A DNA stretch of 64,000 nt from an uncultured bacterium (GTDB lineage: Bacteria > Actinomycetota > Coriobacteriia > Coriobacteriales > Atopobiaceae), in assembly GCA_905214865.1 (NCBI GenBank), contig CAJMNO010000003.1:62001-126000 (forward strand), read 5' to 3'. Position 1 is the stretch's first letter, and each line of letters starts with the position of its first letter. Below, in pieces: positions 32,444 to 41,985 of this stretch. The notes beneath the pieces were generated by a model, which was not told the DNA's origin, searched no databases, and saw nothing but the letters and a program-made list of their open reading frames with translations. Made by a program: the position numbers and the translations under genes.

Positions 32444-32761
32444 CTAGAACTTGGCACCGCACTTCTTGCAGACGCGGACGGGCTTGTTGTTCTCGTCGCG
32501 CTCATGGCCAACGCGGGTGTGCTGGCCGCAGGAGGGGCAGACCAGGGCGACGTTGGACACGTCGATGGCAGCCTCCTTCTGGATGATGCCACCCTGCTCG
32601 TTCTGCTGGGTGGGGCGCTGGGCCTTCTTGACCATGGCAACGCCACGGACGACGACCTTGCCCTCCTTCGGCATGGCCTTGATGACCTCGCCGCGAACGC
32701 CCTTGTCCTTGCCGGACAGGACCTCGACCTGGTCTCCGGTCCTCACGTTCATCTTTGCCAT
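32444..32761 (-). CDS. rplX: 50S ribosomal protein L24
   Basis: An assembly initiator at the tunnel exit. 105 residues: KOW motif VRTGDQVEVLSGKDKGVRGEV near the N-terminus and a zinc-ribbon-like end CPSCGQHTRVGH...VCKKCGAKF. The next gene start is delayed by 246 bp. Confidence 0.98.
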   Translation of the reverse strand: MAKMNVRTGDQVEVLSGKDKGVRGEVIKAMPKEGKVVVRGVAMVKKAQRPTQQNEQGGIIQKEAAIDVSNVALVCPSCGQHTRVGHERDENNKPVRVCKKCGAKF

Positions 32762-32775
32762 TCGTCTCTCACTCC

Positions 32776-33144
32776 CTACAGCGTCTCGGGTGCGAGCGAG
32801 ACGATCTTCATGTACTTGCGATCGCGCAGCTCGCGGGCGACGGGCCCGAAGATACGGGTACCCTTGGGCTCGCCATCCTTGTTGACCAGGACGCAGGCGT
32901 TCTGGTCGAACTTGATGTAGCTGCCGTCCTGGCGACGGGTCTCCTTAACGGTGCGGACGATGACGCAACGCACGACGTCGCCCTTCTTCACCTGGCCGCC
33001 GGGCTGAGCCTCCTGTACGGCGCACATGATGACGTCGCCGAGGCCAGCATAACGGCGCTTGGAGCCACCCATGACCTTGATGCACTTGACGCGCTTCGCG
33101 CCGCTGTTGTCAGCGACGTTGAGCATGGTCTCCATCTGAATCAT
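32776..33144 (-). CDS. rplN: 50S ribosomal protein L14
   Basis: Forms an intersubunit bridge and the silencing-factor site. 122 residues from ATG 33144 (CGGAGGA upstream): MIQMETMLNVADNSGAKRV, GDVIMCAVQEAQPG and VNKDGEPKGTRIFGPVARE. An 82-bp gap with a CCAGCC/GGCTGG inverted repeat (about 33170-33211) precedes it. Confidence 0.99.
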   Translation of the reverse strand: MIQMETMLNVADNSGAKRVKCIKVMGGSKRRYAGLGDVIMCAVQEAQPGGQVKKGDVVRCVIVRTVKETRRQDGSYIKFDQNACVLVNKDGEPKGTRIFGPVARELRDRKYMKIVSLAPETL

Positions 33145-33226
33145 TGCTGTTCCTCCGAACACTCATCCCAGCCAGAGGTGCGACCACGCTTGCGAGGCAC
33201 ATGGCTGGTAATGGGCTGATAAATCC

Positions 33227-33493
33227 TTACTTGGCGCGCTCCACGATCTCGACCACGCGCCAACGCTTGGTCTTAGAGAGAGGCCTGGTCTCCATAACGC
33301 GAACGGTGTCGCCGAGGCCGCACTCGTTCTTCTCGTCGTGGCAGTGAAGCTTCTTGTGCACGGTCATCATCTTGCCGTACTTGGGGTGGTGCTTGCGGTA
33401 CGTGATCTGCACGGTGATGGTCTTGTCGCCGGAGATCGAGATGACCTCACCGGTGCGGACCTTGCGCGCGTTCCTGATAACGGTCTCTGCCAT
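33227..33493 (-). CDS. rpsQ: 30S ribosomal protein S17
   Basis: An OB-fold primary binder of 16S rRNA. 88 residues: VRTGEVISISGDKTITVQI, HPKYGKMMTVHKKLHCHDE and GDTVRVMETRPLSKTKRWRV. Confidence 0.99.
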   Translation of the reverse strand: MAETVIRNARKVRTGEVISISGDKTITVQITYRKHHPKYGKMMTVHKKLHCHDEKNECGLGDTVRVMETRPLSKTKRWRVVEIVERAK

Positions 33494-33510
33494 TTCTTAT
33501 CTCCTGCGAT

Positions 33511-33720
33511 CTAGTTCTTCGCGGCTTCGGCCGCGATCTGGCGAGCGCGCATCTCGGTCTGGATGCGGGCGATGTCGCGCTTCACGAGGGTGACGCGGGC
33601 GGTGTTGTCCAGCTGGCTGGTGGCCATCTGGAAGCGCAGGTTGAAGAGCTCTGCGCGGCCGTCCTCGAGCTTCTGGGCGAGCTCCTCGTCACTGAGCTCG
33701 CGAATCTCCTTGTACTTCAT
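33511..33720 (-). CDS. rpmC: 50S ribosomal protein L29
   Basis: A two-helix protein at the polypeptide exit that helps dock trigger factor and SRP. 69 residues: MKYKEIRELSDEELAQKLED, AELFNLRFQMATSQLDN, VKRDIARIQTEMR. It abuts rplP without a gap. Confidence 0.99.
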   Translation of the reverse strand: MKYKEIRELSDEELAQKLEDGRAELFNLRFQMATSQLDNTARVTLVKRDIARIQTEMRARQIAAEAAKN

Positions 33721-34862
<1,142 letters not shown>

Positions 34863-34869
34863 GCTTTCC

Positions 34870-35235
34870 CTACGCCTCCTTTCGAGGTGCGACGACGACG
34901 GTGATGTGGCTCGTGCGCTTGTTGATGCGCGAAGCGGAGCCCTTGGCGCGGGGACGGATGCGCTTGAGCGTGGGGCCCTCGTCAACGTAGGCGTACTTGA
35001 TGACGAGGTCGTCCTCGCGCAGGTTGTTGTTGTTCACCGCGTTAGCGACGGCGGAGCGAACAACCTTGGCGACGGGCTCGGCAGCGGCGCGGGTGGAGAA
35101 CTGAAGGGTCTCCAGCGCCTTGTCGACGGACTTGTTGCGAATCTGGTCAACGACCATGCGAACCTTGCGAGGGGCCATGCGCACGTACTTGGCGGTGGCG
35201 TGTACCTCGTTGGTGGCGGCGGTGTTCTTAGCCAT
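34870..35235 (-). CDS. rplV: 50S ribosomal protein L22
   Basis: Its hairpin lines the exit tunnel near the macrolide site. 121 residues: YVRMAPRKVRMVVDQIRNK, VVRSAVANAVNNNNLREDDL and RIRPRAKGSASRINKRTSHI. No obvious insertion in the tunnel loop. Confidence 0.99.
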   Translation of the reverse strand: MAKNTAATNEVHATAKYVRMAPRKVRMVVDQIRNKSVDKALETLQFSTRAAAEPVAKVVRSAVANAVNNNNLREDDLVIKYAYVDEGPTLKRIRPRAKGSASRINKRTSHITVVVAPRKEA

Positions 35236-35248
35236 CTCTCATGCCCTC

Positions 35249-35509
35249 CTAGTTAGCCTTGTGGCCGCGGAAGGTACGAGTGGGAGCGAACTCGCCAAGC
35301 TTGTGACCAACCATGGACTCGGTGATGTAGACGGGGACATGCTTGCGGCCGTCGTGGACGGCGATCGTGTGGCCGACCATCTCGGGGAAGATGGTGGAGG
35401 AGCGCGACCAGGTCTTCACGACCTCCTTCTTGCCCGCCTCGTTCATTGCGGTGACACGCGCAAGGAGGCGAGTCTCCACATACGGACCCTTCTTGAGACT
35501 TCTGCTCAT
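35249..35509 (-). CDS. rpsS: 30S ribosomal protein S19
   Basis: Pairs with S13 in the 30S head. 86 residues: MSRSLKKGPYVETRLLARV, WSRSSTIFPEMVGHTIAVHDG and GHKLGEFAPTRTFRGHKAN. Confidence 0.99.
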   Translation of the reverse strand: MSRSLKKGPYVETRLLARVTAMNEAGKKEVVKTWSRSSTIFPEMVGHTIAVHDGRKHVPVYITESMVGHKLGEFAPTRTFRGHKAN

Positions 35510-35539
35510 TCTTGGTTTCTCCTATTACTCGTGTTCCGA

Positions 35540-36373
35540 CTACTTCGAGCGACGACGGATGATGAGGCGGTTCGACGCCTTCTTGGGGTCGCGCGTCTTG
35601 TAGCCCTTCGTGGGCTTGCCCCAAGGGGTGACCGAGGGACGGCCGGAGGTGTGGTTCTTGCCCTCGCCGCCGCCGTGCGGGTGATCGACGGGGTTCATGA
35701 CCGTACCACGGACGGTCGGGCGGACGCCCATCCAGCGGTGACGACCGGCCTTGCCGATCACGATGTTGCTGTGCTCGGCGTTGCCGACCTCGCCGATGGT
35801 GGCGCGGCAGGTGAGGAGCACGCGGCGCAGCTCGGAGGAGGGCATGCGGAGGACGGCGTAGCCGTTGTCCTTGCCCATGAGCTGGACGGAGGTGCCAGCG
35901 GCGCGGGCCATCGCAGCGCCACGGCCGGGCTGGAACTCGACGGCGTGCACGAGCGTGCCCACGGGAATCTGGGCCAGCGTGGTGCAGTTGCCGGGCTTGA
36001 TGTCGATGTCCTTCTCGCCAGAGATGACGGTGTCCCCGACGTGCAGGCCCTCGGGCGCGAGGATGTAGGCCTTGGCGCCGTCAACGTAGTGGAGAAGGGC
36101 GATGCGTGCGCTGCGGTTGGGGTCGTACTCGATGGTAGCGACCTTGGCGGGCACGTCGTCCTTGCGGCGCTTGAAGTCGATGCGACGATACATGCGCTTG
36201 TGGCCGCCGCCCTGGTGACGGGTGGTGATGCGGCCGTTGTTGTTGCGCCCGGCCTTCTTGGGCAGGGGCTCGAGGAGCGACTTCTCGGGCTTGTTGGTGG
36301 TGATCTCCGAGAAGTCGGAGACGGTCTGCCAACGACGGCCCGCGCTCGTGGGCTTGAGGTGCTTGACTCCCAT
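35540..36373 (-). CDS. rplB: 50S ribosomal protein L2
   Basis: Essential for subunit association and peptidyl transfer. 277 residues from ATG 36373 (AAAGGGAAA upstream): GRNNNGRITTRHQGGGHKR and the catalytic-loop region HPHGGGEGKNHTSGRPSVTP. Preceded by a 156-bp gap of stem-loops rather than the few bases usual after rplW. Confidence 0.99.
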   Translation of the reverse strand: MGVKHLKPTSAGRRWQTVSDFSEITTNKPEKSLLEPLPKKAGRNNNGRITTRHQGGGHKRMYRRIDFKRRKDDVPAKVATIEYDPNRSARIALLHYVDGAKAYILAPEGLHVGDTVISGEKDIDIKPGNCTTLAQIPVGTLVHAVEFQPGRGAAMARAAGTSVQLMGKDNGYAVLRMPSSELRRVLLTCRATIGEVGNAEHSNIVIGKAGRHRWMGVRPTVRGTVMNPVDHPHGGGEGKNHTSGRPSVTPWGKPTKGYKTRDPKKASNRLIIRRRSK

Positions 36374-36416
36374 TGCGTTTCCCTTTCTTTTCCGTTGGCC
36401 GTCTCGCTCAGGGAAT

Positions 36417-36520
36417 GGGGCCAAGGGCCCCGGTGAGACGACACCGGATTACCACGGTACCGCGCGTATCCCTAGTGCGCGGCATGGTTGCCCGGCCTCC
36501 CGGAGGAGGCTCGGGCAACC
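36417..36520. other. Four consecutive stem-loops in the rplW-rplB gap
   Basis: Reading the plus strand: GGGGCC-AAG-GGCCCC (36417-36431); CCGGTG-N6-CACCGG (36430-36447, sharing two bases with the first, so alternative); CCGCGC-N11-GCGCGG (36460-36482); and a long hairpin GGTTGCCCG-GCCTCC with its near-perfect complement (36486-36520). None has a T-run on the minus strand, so they are not simple terminators. They may form a protein-binding leader or RNA processing sites. Confidence 0.7.
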
Positions 36521-36529
36521 AAATACTAG

Positions 36530-36832
36530 CTAGTCCTCGTCGGACTGCTGGTTAGCAAAGATCTCGATCTGCTCACCATCGGCGATGGTGACGACGGCCT
36601 TCTTCCAGGTACGGGTCTTGCCGTACTGGTAGCGAACGCGCTTGTTCTTGGGCTTGACCCAGAGGGTGTTGACCTTCTCGACGTGCACGTTGAAGAGCTT
36701 CTCGACCGCATCGGCAATCTCACCCTTGGCGGCCTGGCGGGCAACCTCGAAGGTGTACTTGTTCTGCGCCATGAGGTCGAAGGAACGCTCGGAGATGACC
36801 GGGCGGACGATCACGTTGTAGACGGAGTTCAT
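36530..36832 (-). CDS. rplW: 50S ribosomal protein L23
   Basis: Tunnel-exit protein that docks trigger factor and SRP. 100 residues: VIVRPVISERSFDLMAQNKY, VEKLFNVHVEKVNTLWVKPK. Its start overlaps the rplD stop by one base. Confidence 0.98.
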   Translation of the reverse strand: MNSVYNVIVRPVISERSFDLMAQNKYTFEVARQAAKGEIADAVEKLFNVHVEKVNTLWVKPKNKRVRYQYGKTRTWKKAVVTIADGEQIEIFANQQSDED

Positions 36833-37458
36833 TATGCGAGCACCTCCCCGAAGAACTTGGCGATCTCGGGAGACATCACGAGAGCGGCGTTGTCGATGAG
36901 GTAACGGGTGTTGGCCTCGGAACGGCCGATGACCGTGACCTTGGGAAGGTTGCGGAAGGAGAGGTACGTGTTGACGTCGTCGTCGGGGACCACGACGGTC
37001 ACGCGCTTGTCGGAGAGGCCGAGCGCGTTGAGCGCGGAGACGGCCTGCTTGGTCTTGGGGGCGTCAAACTGCATGCCCTCGACGAGCACGAGCTCGGAGT
37101 CTGCGACCTTGCCGGAGAGCACGGAGCGCATGGCGAGCTTCTTCTCCTTGATGTTGACGCGGAGGGCGTGGCTGTGGGGCGTAGGCCCGAAGACGACGCC
37201 GCCTCCCCTGAACTGCGGGGCGCGAATGGTGCCTTGGCGCGCACGGCCGGTGCCCTTCTGACGGAACGGCTTGGCGCCACCACCGGAGACGTGCTTGCGG
37301 TTCTTGGTGGAGTGCGTGCCCTGGCGCTGGCAGGCCTCGTAGGCCACCACGACGCGGTGCACGACGGGGATGTTAGGCTCGATGCCATAGACGCCGTCGG
37401 GGAGCTCGACCTCTCCGGTCGCCTTCCCCTCAACGTTCTTTACTTCGATCTTGGACAT
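36832..37458 (-). CDS. rplD: 50S ribosomal protein L4
   Basis: Tunnel protein that in E. coli represses the S10 operon. 208 residues; the long loop entering the 23S core reads TKNRKHVSGGGAKPFRQKGT then GRARQGTIRAPQFRGGG. The macrolide-contact segment GRARQG-APQ is present without change. Confidence 0.99.
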   Translation of the reverse strand: MSKIEVKNVEGKATGEVELPDGVYGIEPNIPVVHRVVVAYEACQRQGTHSTKNRKHVSGGGAKPFRQKGTGRARQGTIRAPQFRGGGVVFGPTPHSHALRVNIKEKKLAMRSVLSGKVADSELVLVEGMQFDAPKTKQAVSALNALGLSDKRVTVVVPDDDVNTYLSFRNLPKVTVIGRSEANTRYLIDNAALVMSPEIAKFFGEVLA

Positions 37459-37503
37459 TCTGTCCTCCTTGTTAGCCTTGGGGCTTCTGGTCGTGCTGGG
37501 CCC

Positions 37504-38124
37504 TTAGGCCATGCGGACGGAGACGAAGGCGTTCTTTGCGCCGGGGACCGCGCCCTTGACAAGCAGGAGGTTCTGCTCGGCGTCGACACGAACGAGCTTG
37601 AGGTTCTTGACGGTCACGCGCTCGTTGCCCATGTGGCCGCACATGTGAAGGCCCTTGCGGACGCGCGCGGGATACGCGCACTGGCCGATGGAGCCCGGCT
37701 CGCGCTGGTTGCGGGAGCCGTGGGTCATGGGGCCGCAGGCGAAGTTCCAGCGCTTGATGGTTCCCTGGAAGCCCTTGCCCTTGGAGGTGCCAGTGACGTC
37801 GACGGCCTTGACCTCGGAGAAGTCAGCAACGGTCACCTTGTCGCCGCAGTTGTGCTCCTCGCCGTTCTCGACGCGGACCTCGCGCAGGAAGCGCATGGGG
37901 GCGACGCCGTGGGCGTCGAAGTGCCCCTGCATGGGCTTGTTGATGTGCTTGGAAGTGATGTCGCCATAGCCAATCTGGACGGCGTCGTAGCCATCCGTGG
38001 CCTTGGTCTTAACCTGCGAGACGACGCAGGGGCCGGCCTGGATGACGGTCACGGGGACGACGTTGTCGTTCTCGTCCCAGACCTGCGTCATCCCGATCTT
38101 GCGGCCAAGAATCGTGCTGACCAT
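37504..38124 (-). CDS. rplC: 50S ribosomal protein L3
   Basis: An early assembly protein reaching towards the peptidyl transferase centre. 206 residues from ATG 38124: ILGRKIGMTQVWDENDNVVP and TGTSKGKGFQGTIKRWNFACG with GSRNQREPGSIG. It is the first gene of the S10-type unit here because rpsJ lies beyond a terminator. Confidence 0.99.
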   Translation of the reverse strand: MVSTILGRKIGMTQVWDENDNVVPVTVIQAGPCVVSQVKTKATDGYDAVQIGYGDITSKHINKPMQGHFDAHGVAPMRFLREVRVENGEEHNCGDKVTVADFSEVKAVDVTGTSKGKGFQGTIKRWNFACGPMTHGSRNQREPGSIGQCAYPARVRKGLHMCGHMGNERVTVKNLKLVRVDAEQNLLLVKGAVPGAKNAFVSVRMA

Positions 38125-38250
38125 GCTCTTTCCTAACCCTCGGTGGTCATGGGACCGACGGGCAACCCATTGCCCTCCCCCAGCGGACCACATCTGACAT
38201 TGGCCTGACCACAAGGCACACAAGTGTCCCGTAATCTAGGCAGCTTGACT

Positions 38251-38279
38251 AGTGTACACTCCCGGGACCGTGTTCACAA
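38251..38279 (-). promoter_or_regulatory. Promoter of the rplC (S10-type) operon
   Basis: On the minus strand TTGTGA (complement of 38274-38279), exactly 17 bp, then TACACT (complement of 38251-38256). It is placed after the rpsJ terminator and about 130 bp before rplC. Confidence 0.65.
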
Positions 38280-38332
38280 TGAAACAACAATTCCCCACGT
38301 AAAGCCATGGACTCGCCCGGAAATGGACCCCG

Positions 38333-38369
38333 CAAACGAAGGAAGCCTCCCGCGGCGCGGGAGGCTTCC
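38333..38369 (-). terminator. Intrinsic terminator after rpsJ
   Basis: A perfect 13-bp stem GGAAGCCTCCCGC/GCGGGAGGCTTCC-type hairpin at 38341-38369, with TTCGTTTG on the minus-strand exit. The tail is imperfect. Confidence 0.75.
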
Positions 38370-38390
38370 AAAACGCCTTTGCCCTAGCCC

Positions 38391-38699
38391 CTAGAGCTTG
38401 ATCTCGATGTCAACTCCGGCGGGGAGGTCGAGCCTCATGAGAGAGTCGACCGTGGAGCTGGAGGGGTCGAGGATGTCGATGAGACGCTTGTGAGTGCGCA
38501 TCTCGAACTGCTCGCGCGAGTCCTTGTCCTTGTGCGGGGAGCGGATAACCGTGTAGAGGTTGCGCTCGGTGGGCAGGGGGATGGGGCCGGAAACGCGGGC
38601 ACCGGTCTTCTGGGCGGTGTCGACGATGAGTTTCGCGGACTGATCCACGACCTCGTGATCGTAGCCCTTGAGGCGAATCCTGATCTTCTGGCTTGACAC
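38391..38699 (-). CDS. rpsJ: 30S ribosomal protein S10 (NusE)
   Basis: Part of the 30S head and of the NusB-NusE antitermination complex; also links ribosome to NusG. 102 residues, the standard length, from the GTG at 38699 with GGAGGT 7 bases upstream: VSSQKIRIRLKGYDHEVVDQ, GPIPLPTERNLYTVIRSPH, EMRTHKRLIDILDPSS. It closes the rpsL-rpsG-fusA transcript instead of opening the S10 operon. Confidence 0.98.
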   Translation of the reverse strand: MSSQKIRIRLKGYDHEVVDQSAKLIVDTAQKTGARVSGPIPLPTERNLYTVIRSPHKDKDSREQFEMRTHKRLIDILDPSSSTVDSLMRLDLPAGVDIEIKL

Positions 38700-38760
38700 T
38701 TGTAATACCTCCATCGATGGGCTGGCGCGGTGTCGGCCGCGCCGCCGTTGGCTACGTTGC

Positions 38761-40854
38761 TTACTCGTTCCCGCCGTTCTTGGCGACGATCTGCTCGCGG
38801 ATGTTCTTGGGAACCGGCTCGTACGAGTCGAACTGCATGGTGTACGAGGCGCGGCCCTGCGTCTGGGAGCGAAGGTCGGTGGCGTAGCCGAACATCTCGC
38901 CCAGGGGCACCTTGGCACGGATGAGCTTGGTGTTCTTGCGATCCTCCATGCCCTCGATCTTGCCGCGACGGCCAGAGAGGTTGCCCATGACGTCGCCCAT
39001 GTACTGCTCGGGCGTCTCGACCTCGACCTGCTCGACGGGCTCGAGGAGCACGGGGTCGGACTCCTGCAGGGCCTTCTTGATGGCCATGGAGCCAGCGATC
39101 TTGAAGGCGGCCTCGGACGAGTCGACCTCGTGGTAGGAGCCGTCGACCAGGGTCACCTTGATGTCCTGGACGGGGTAACCGGCGATGACGCCGCTCTCGA
39201 GGGCCTCCTGGATGCCCTTGTCCACCGAGGGGATGTACTCCTTGGGGATGGCGCCGCCGACGGTGGCGTCAACGAACTCGTAGCCAAAGCCGGGCTCCAT
39301 GGGCTCCATGTCGATGATCGCGTCGCCGTACTGGCCGCGGCCACCGGACTGGCGGACGAACTTGCCCTGGACGTGCTGGACGGCGTGACCGGCGGTCTCG
39401 CGATAGGCGACCTGGGGCTTGCCCACGTTGCAGTCGACGTGGAACTCGCGGCGCAGACGGTCGACGATGATCTCGAGGTGAAGCTCGCCCATGCCGGCGA
39501 TGATGGTCTGGCCGGTCTCATGATCGGTGTGGACGCGGAAGGTCGGGTCCTCCTCGGCCAGCTTGGCGAGGCCAACGGACATCTTGTCCTGCTCGGCCTT
39601 GGACTTGGGCTCGACCGCGACGTCGATGACGGGGTCGGCGAAGTCGATGGACTCGAGCACGATGGGGTGCTTCTCGTCGCACAGGGTGTCGCCCGTGGAG
39701 GTGTTCTTGAGGCCGACGCAGGCGACGATGTCGCCGGCGGAGCACTCGTCACGGTCGACGCGGTCGTTGGCGTTCATCTCGAGGATGCGGCCAAGGCGCT
39801 CGCGGCCGTCCTTGACGGAGTTGTAGACGTAGCTGCCCGCCTCCGCCTGACCGGAGTACACGCGGATGTAGGTGAGCTTGCCGACGAAGGGGTCGGTCAT
39901 GATCTTGAAGGCGAGGGCCGAGAAGGGCTCCTTGAAGTCCGCGTGACGGACCTCGGGCTCACCCTTGAGGTTCTTGCCGTCGATCTCCTTGACGTCGAGC
40001 GGGCTGGGGAGGTAGTCCACGACGGCGTCGAGGAGCTCCTGGATACCCTTGTTCTTGTAGGCGGAGCCCACGAAGACGGGGTTGAGCTCGTTGGCGATGA
40101 CACCCTTGCGGATGGCCTTCTTGAGCAGGTCGACGGGCACCTCCTTCTCCTCGAGGATGAGCTCCATGAGCTCGTCGTCGAAGTTGGAGGCCGCGTCGAG
40201 GAGCTCCTCGCGCTTCTCGGCGGCAAGGTCCTTGAACTCGTCGGGAATCTCGTCCATGGGCTCGGGGTAGATCATTCCCTTGGCGTCTTCCTTGAAGTCC
40301 CACGCGGTGTTGGTGACGAGGTCGATGAGGCCCCAGAAGTTGGACTCGGCGCCCATGGGGATCTGGGCCGCGACGGCGACGGCGCCAAGACGGTCCTTCA
40401 TGGTCTCGATCGCGTTGAAGAAGTCAGCGCCCACGCGGTCGTACTTGTTGATGAAGGCGATGCGGGGGACGCCGTAGTTGGCGGCCTGACGCCAGACGGT
40501 CTCGGACTGCGGCTGGACGCCGGCGACGGCGTCGAACACGGCGACGGCACCATCGAGGACGCGCAGGCAGCGCTCGACCTCGGCGGTGAAGTCAACGTGG
40601 CCCGGCGTGTCGATGATCTGGATGACGTGGTCCTTCCAGAAGCACGTGGTGGCCGCGGAGGTGATGGTCACGCCGCGCTCCTGCTCCTGGACCATCCAGT
40701 CCATGGTCGCAGCGCCGTCATGGACCTCGCCAATCTTGTGCGTCTTGCCGGTGTAGTAGAGGATGCGCTCCGTCGTGGTGGTCTTACCGGCGTCGATGTG
40801 GGCCATGATGCCGATGTTGCGGAGGTCTTCCAGCTTGTACTTAACCTTTGCCAT
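38761..40854 (-). CDS. fusA: Elongation factor G
   Basis: The GTPase that drives translocation. 697 residues with G1 AHIDAGKTTTTERILYYTG, G2/G3 RGVTITSAATT and DTPGHVDFTAEVERCLRVLD, G4 NKYDRVGADF, and domain IV GGRGQYGDAIIDMEP. Lies 25 bp after rpsG, the universal order. Confidence 0.99.
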   Translation of the reverse strand: MAKVKYKLEDLRNIGIMAHIDAGKTTTTERILYYTGKTHKIGEVHDGAATMDWMVQEQERGVTITSAATTCFWKDHVIQIIDTPGHVDFTAEVERCLRVLDGAVAVFDAVAGVQPQSETVWRQAANYGVPRIAFINKYDRVGADFFNAIETMKDRLGAVAVAAQIPMGAESNFWGLIDLVTNTAWDFKEDAKGMIYPEPMDEIPDEFKDLAAEKREELLDAASNFDDELMELILEEKEVPVDLLKKAIRKGVIANELNPVFVGSAYKNKGIQELLDAVVDYLPSPLDVKEIDGKNLKGEPEVRHADFKEPFSALAFKIMTDPFVGKLTYIRVYSGQAEAGSYVYNSVKDGRERLGRILEMNANDRVDRDECSAGDIVACVGLKNTSTGDTLCDEKHPIVLESIDFADPVIDVAVEPKSKAEQDKMSVGLAKLAEEDPTFRVHTDHETGQTIIAGMGELHLEIIVDRLRREFHVDCNVGKPQVAYRETAGHAVQHVQGKFVRQSGGRGQYGDAIIDMEPMEPGFGYEFVDATVGGAIPKEYIPSVDKGIQEALESGVIAGYPVQDIKVTLVDGSYHEVDSSEAAFKIAGSMAIKKALQESDPVLLEPVEQVEVETPEQYMGDVMGNLSGRRGKIEGMEDRKNTKLIRAKVPLGEMFGYATDLRSQTQGRASYTMQFDSYEPVPKNIREQIVAKNGGNE

Positions 40855-40879
40855 GTGTGGTTACTCCTCGTGTCCCGAA

Positions 40880-41350
40880 CTAGAAACGGTAGTGAGAGAA
40901 CGCACGGTTGGCCTCTGCCATCTTGAAGAGGTCCTCACGCTTCTTGACGGACGCGCCAACGCCGTTGGCGGCATCCATGAGCTCGTTGGCAAGGCGCTGG
41001 GCCATGGTGTTCTCCTTGCGGGCGCGGGAGAAGTTGACGATCCAGCGGATGGCGAGGGTGGTGGCACGACGGGAGTTGACCTCCATGGGCACCTGGTAGG
41101 TGGCGCCGCCGACACGGCGAGGCTTGACCTCGAGGGTGGGGCGGACGTTGTCCATGGCCTTCTTGAAGACGGCCACGGGATCCTGCTCGGTCTTCTCCTT
41201 GATGATGTCGAAGGCGCCGTAGACGATGCGCTCGGCGGTGGCCTTCTTGCCATCGAGGAGGACCTTGTTGATCAGCTGGGTCACGAGACGGTTGTTGTAG
41301 ACGGCGTCGGGAGTGACCTCGCGACGGACTGCTGCTGCACGACGCGGCAT
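40880..41350 (-). CDS. rpsG: 30S ribosomal protein S7
   Basis: Initiates assembly of the 30S head; in E. coli it represses the str operon. 156 residues: MPRRAAAVRREVTPDAVYNN, LLDGKKATAERIVYGAFD, GGATYQVPMEV and AFSHYRF at the end. Confidence 0.99.
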   Translation of the reverse strand: MPRRAAAVRREVTPDAVYNNRLVTQLINKVLLDGKKATAERIVYGAFDIIKEKTEQDPVAVFKKAMDNVRPTLEVKPRRVGGATYQVPMEVNSRRATTLAIRWIVNFSRARKENTMAQRLANELMDAANGVGASVKKREDLFKMAEANRAFSHYRF

Positions 41351-41397
41351 GTTGTATCTCCTAATGTTCGAGAGCTAATTCAGACGTTGGGAAGTGC

Positions 41398-41772
41398 CTA
41401 CTCCTTGGGGCGCTTGGCGCCGTAGCGGGAGCGAGCCTTCTTGCGGTCCTGAACTGCCGCGCAGTCATAGGCGCCGCGGATGATCTTGTAACGCACACCA
41501 GGGAGGTCGCGCACGCGGCCGCCGCGGATGAGGACGATGGAGTGCTCCTGCAGGTTGTGGCCCTCGCCGGGGATGTAGGCCGTGACCTCGATGCCGTTGA
41601 CGAGGCGCACACGGGCGACCTTGCGGAGTGCGGAGTTAGGCTTCTTGGGGGTGGTGGTGAAGACGCGGGTGCACACGCCACGCTTCTGGGGGTTGTGCTG
41701 CAGTGCTGCGTTCTTGGACTTGGCCTTGTGGGAAACGCGGCCCTGGCGGACGAGCTGGTTGATGGTAGGCAA
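41398..41772 (-). CDS. rpsL: 30S ribosomal protein S12 (TTG start)
   Basis: Decoding-centre protein that monitors codon-anticodon pairing and is the classic streptomycin-resistance locus. The start is TTG at 41770-41772, with GAAGGAGAG upstream, giving 124 residues beginning (M)PTINQLVRQGRVSH, exactly the family N-terminus. TTTPKKPNSALRKVARVRL keeps the first sensitive Lys; the second region reads RGGRVRDLPGVRY, where E. coli and M. tuberculosis have VKDLPGVRY, so position 88 (E. coli-style numbering) is Arg (codon CGC). It opens the rpsL-rpsG-fusA-rpsJ unit behind a clear promoter. Confidence 0.98.
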   Translation of the reverse strand: MPTINQLVRQGRVSHKAKSKNAALQHNPQKRGVCTRVFTTTPKKPNSALRKVARVRLVNGIEVTAYIPGEGHNLQEHSIVLIRGGRVRDLPGVRYKIIRGAYDCAAVQDRKKARSRYGAKRPKE

Positions 41773-41897
41773 AGCTTCTCTCCTTCTTGAGACGTACGGT
41801 TGGTGGTGCGCGAGCACCTATGTGTCAAGGACGCCTCAGCACCGACGCCCTGGATCGTTGTGTGCGCACGTTCACGCCCAAAACAAGCCGATGTTGC

Positions 41898-41926
41898 AGA
41901 TTACGCGCGCATTTCGCAGTTGTCAA
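41898..41926 (-). promoter_or_regulatory. Promoter of the rpsL operon
   Basis: Consensus -35 TTGACA (complement of 41921-41926), 17-bp spacer, -10 TAATCT (complement of 41898-41903), about 125 bp before rpsL. Confidence 0.75.
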
Positions 41927-41985
41927 AAAGCCACGGTATCGGGCGTATCCCCTCTACACGCCACGCACACAGATGGTCTCGCAGC

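Noticed and set aside
38391..38918. A 175-residue S10 from an upstream start
   Set aside because: The extra N-terminal residues lie over the fusA end and are not S10-like; the GTG at 38699 gives the standard 102 residues.
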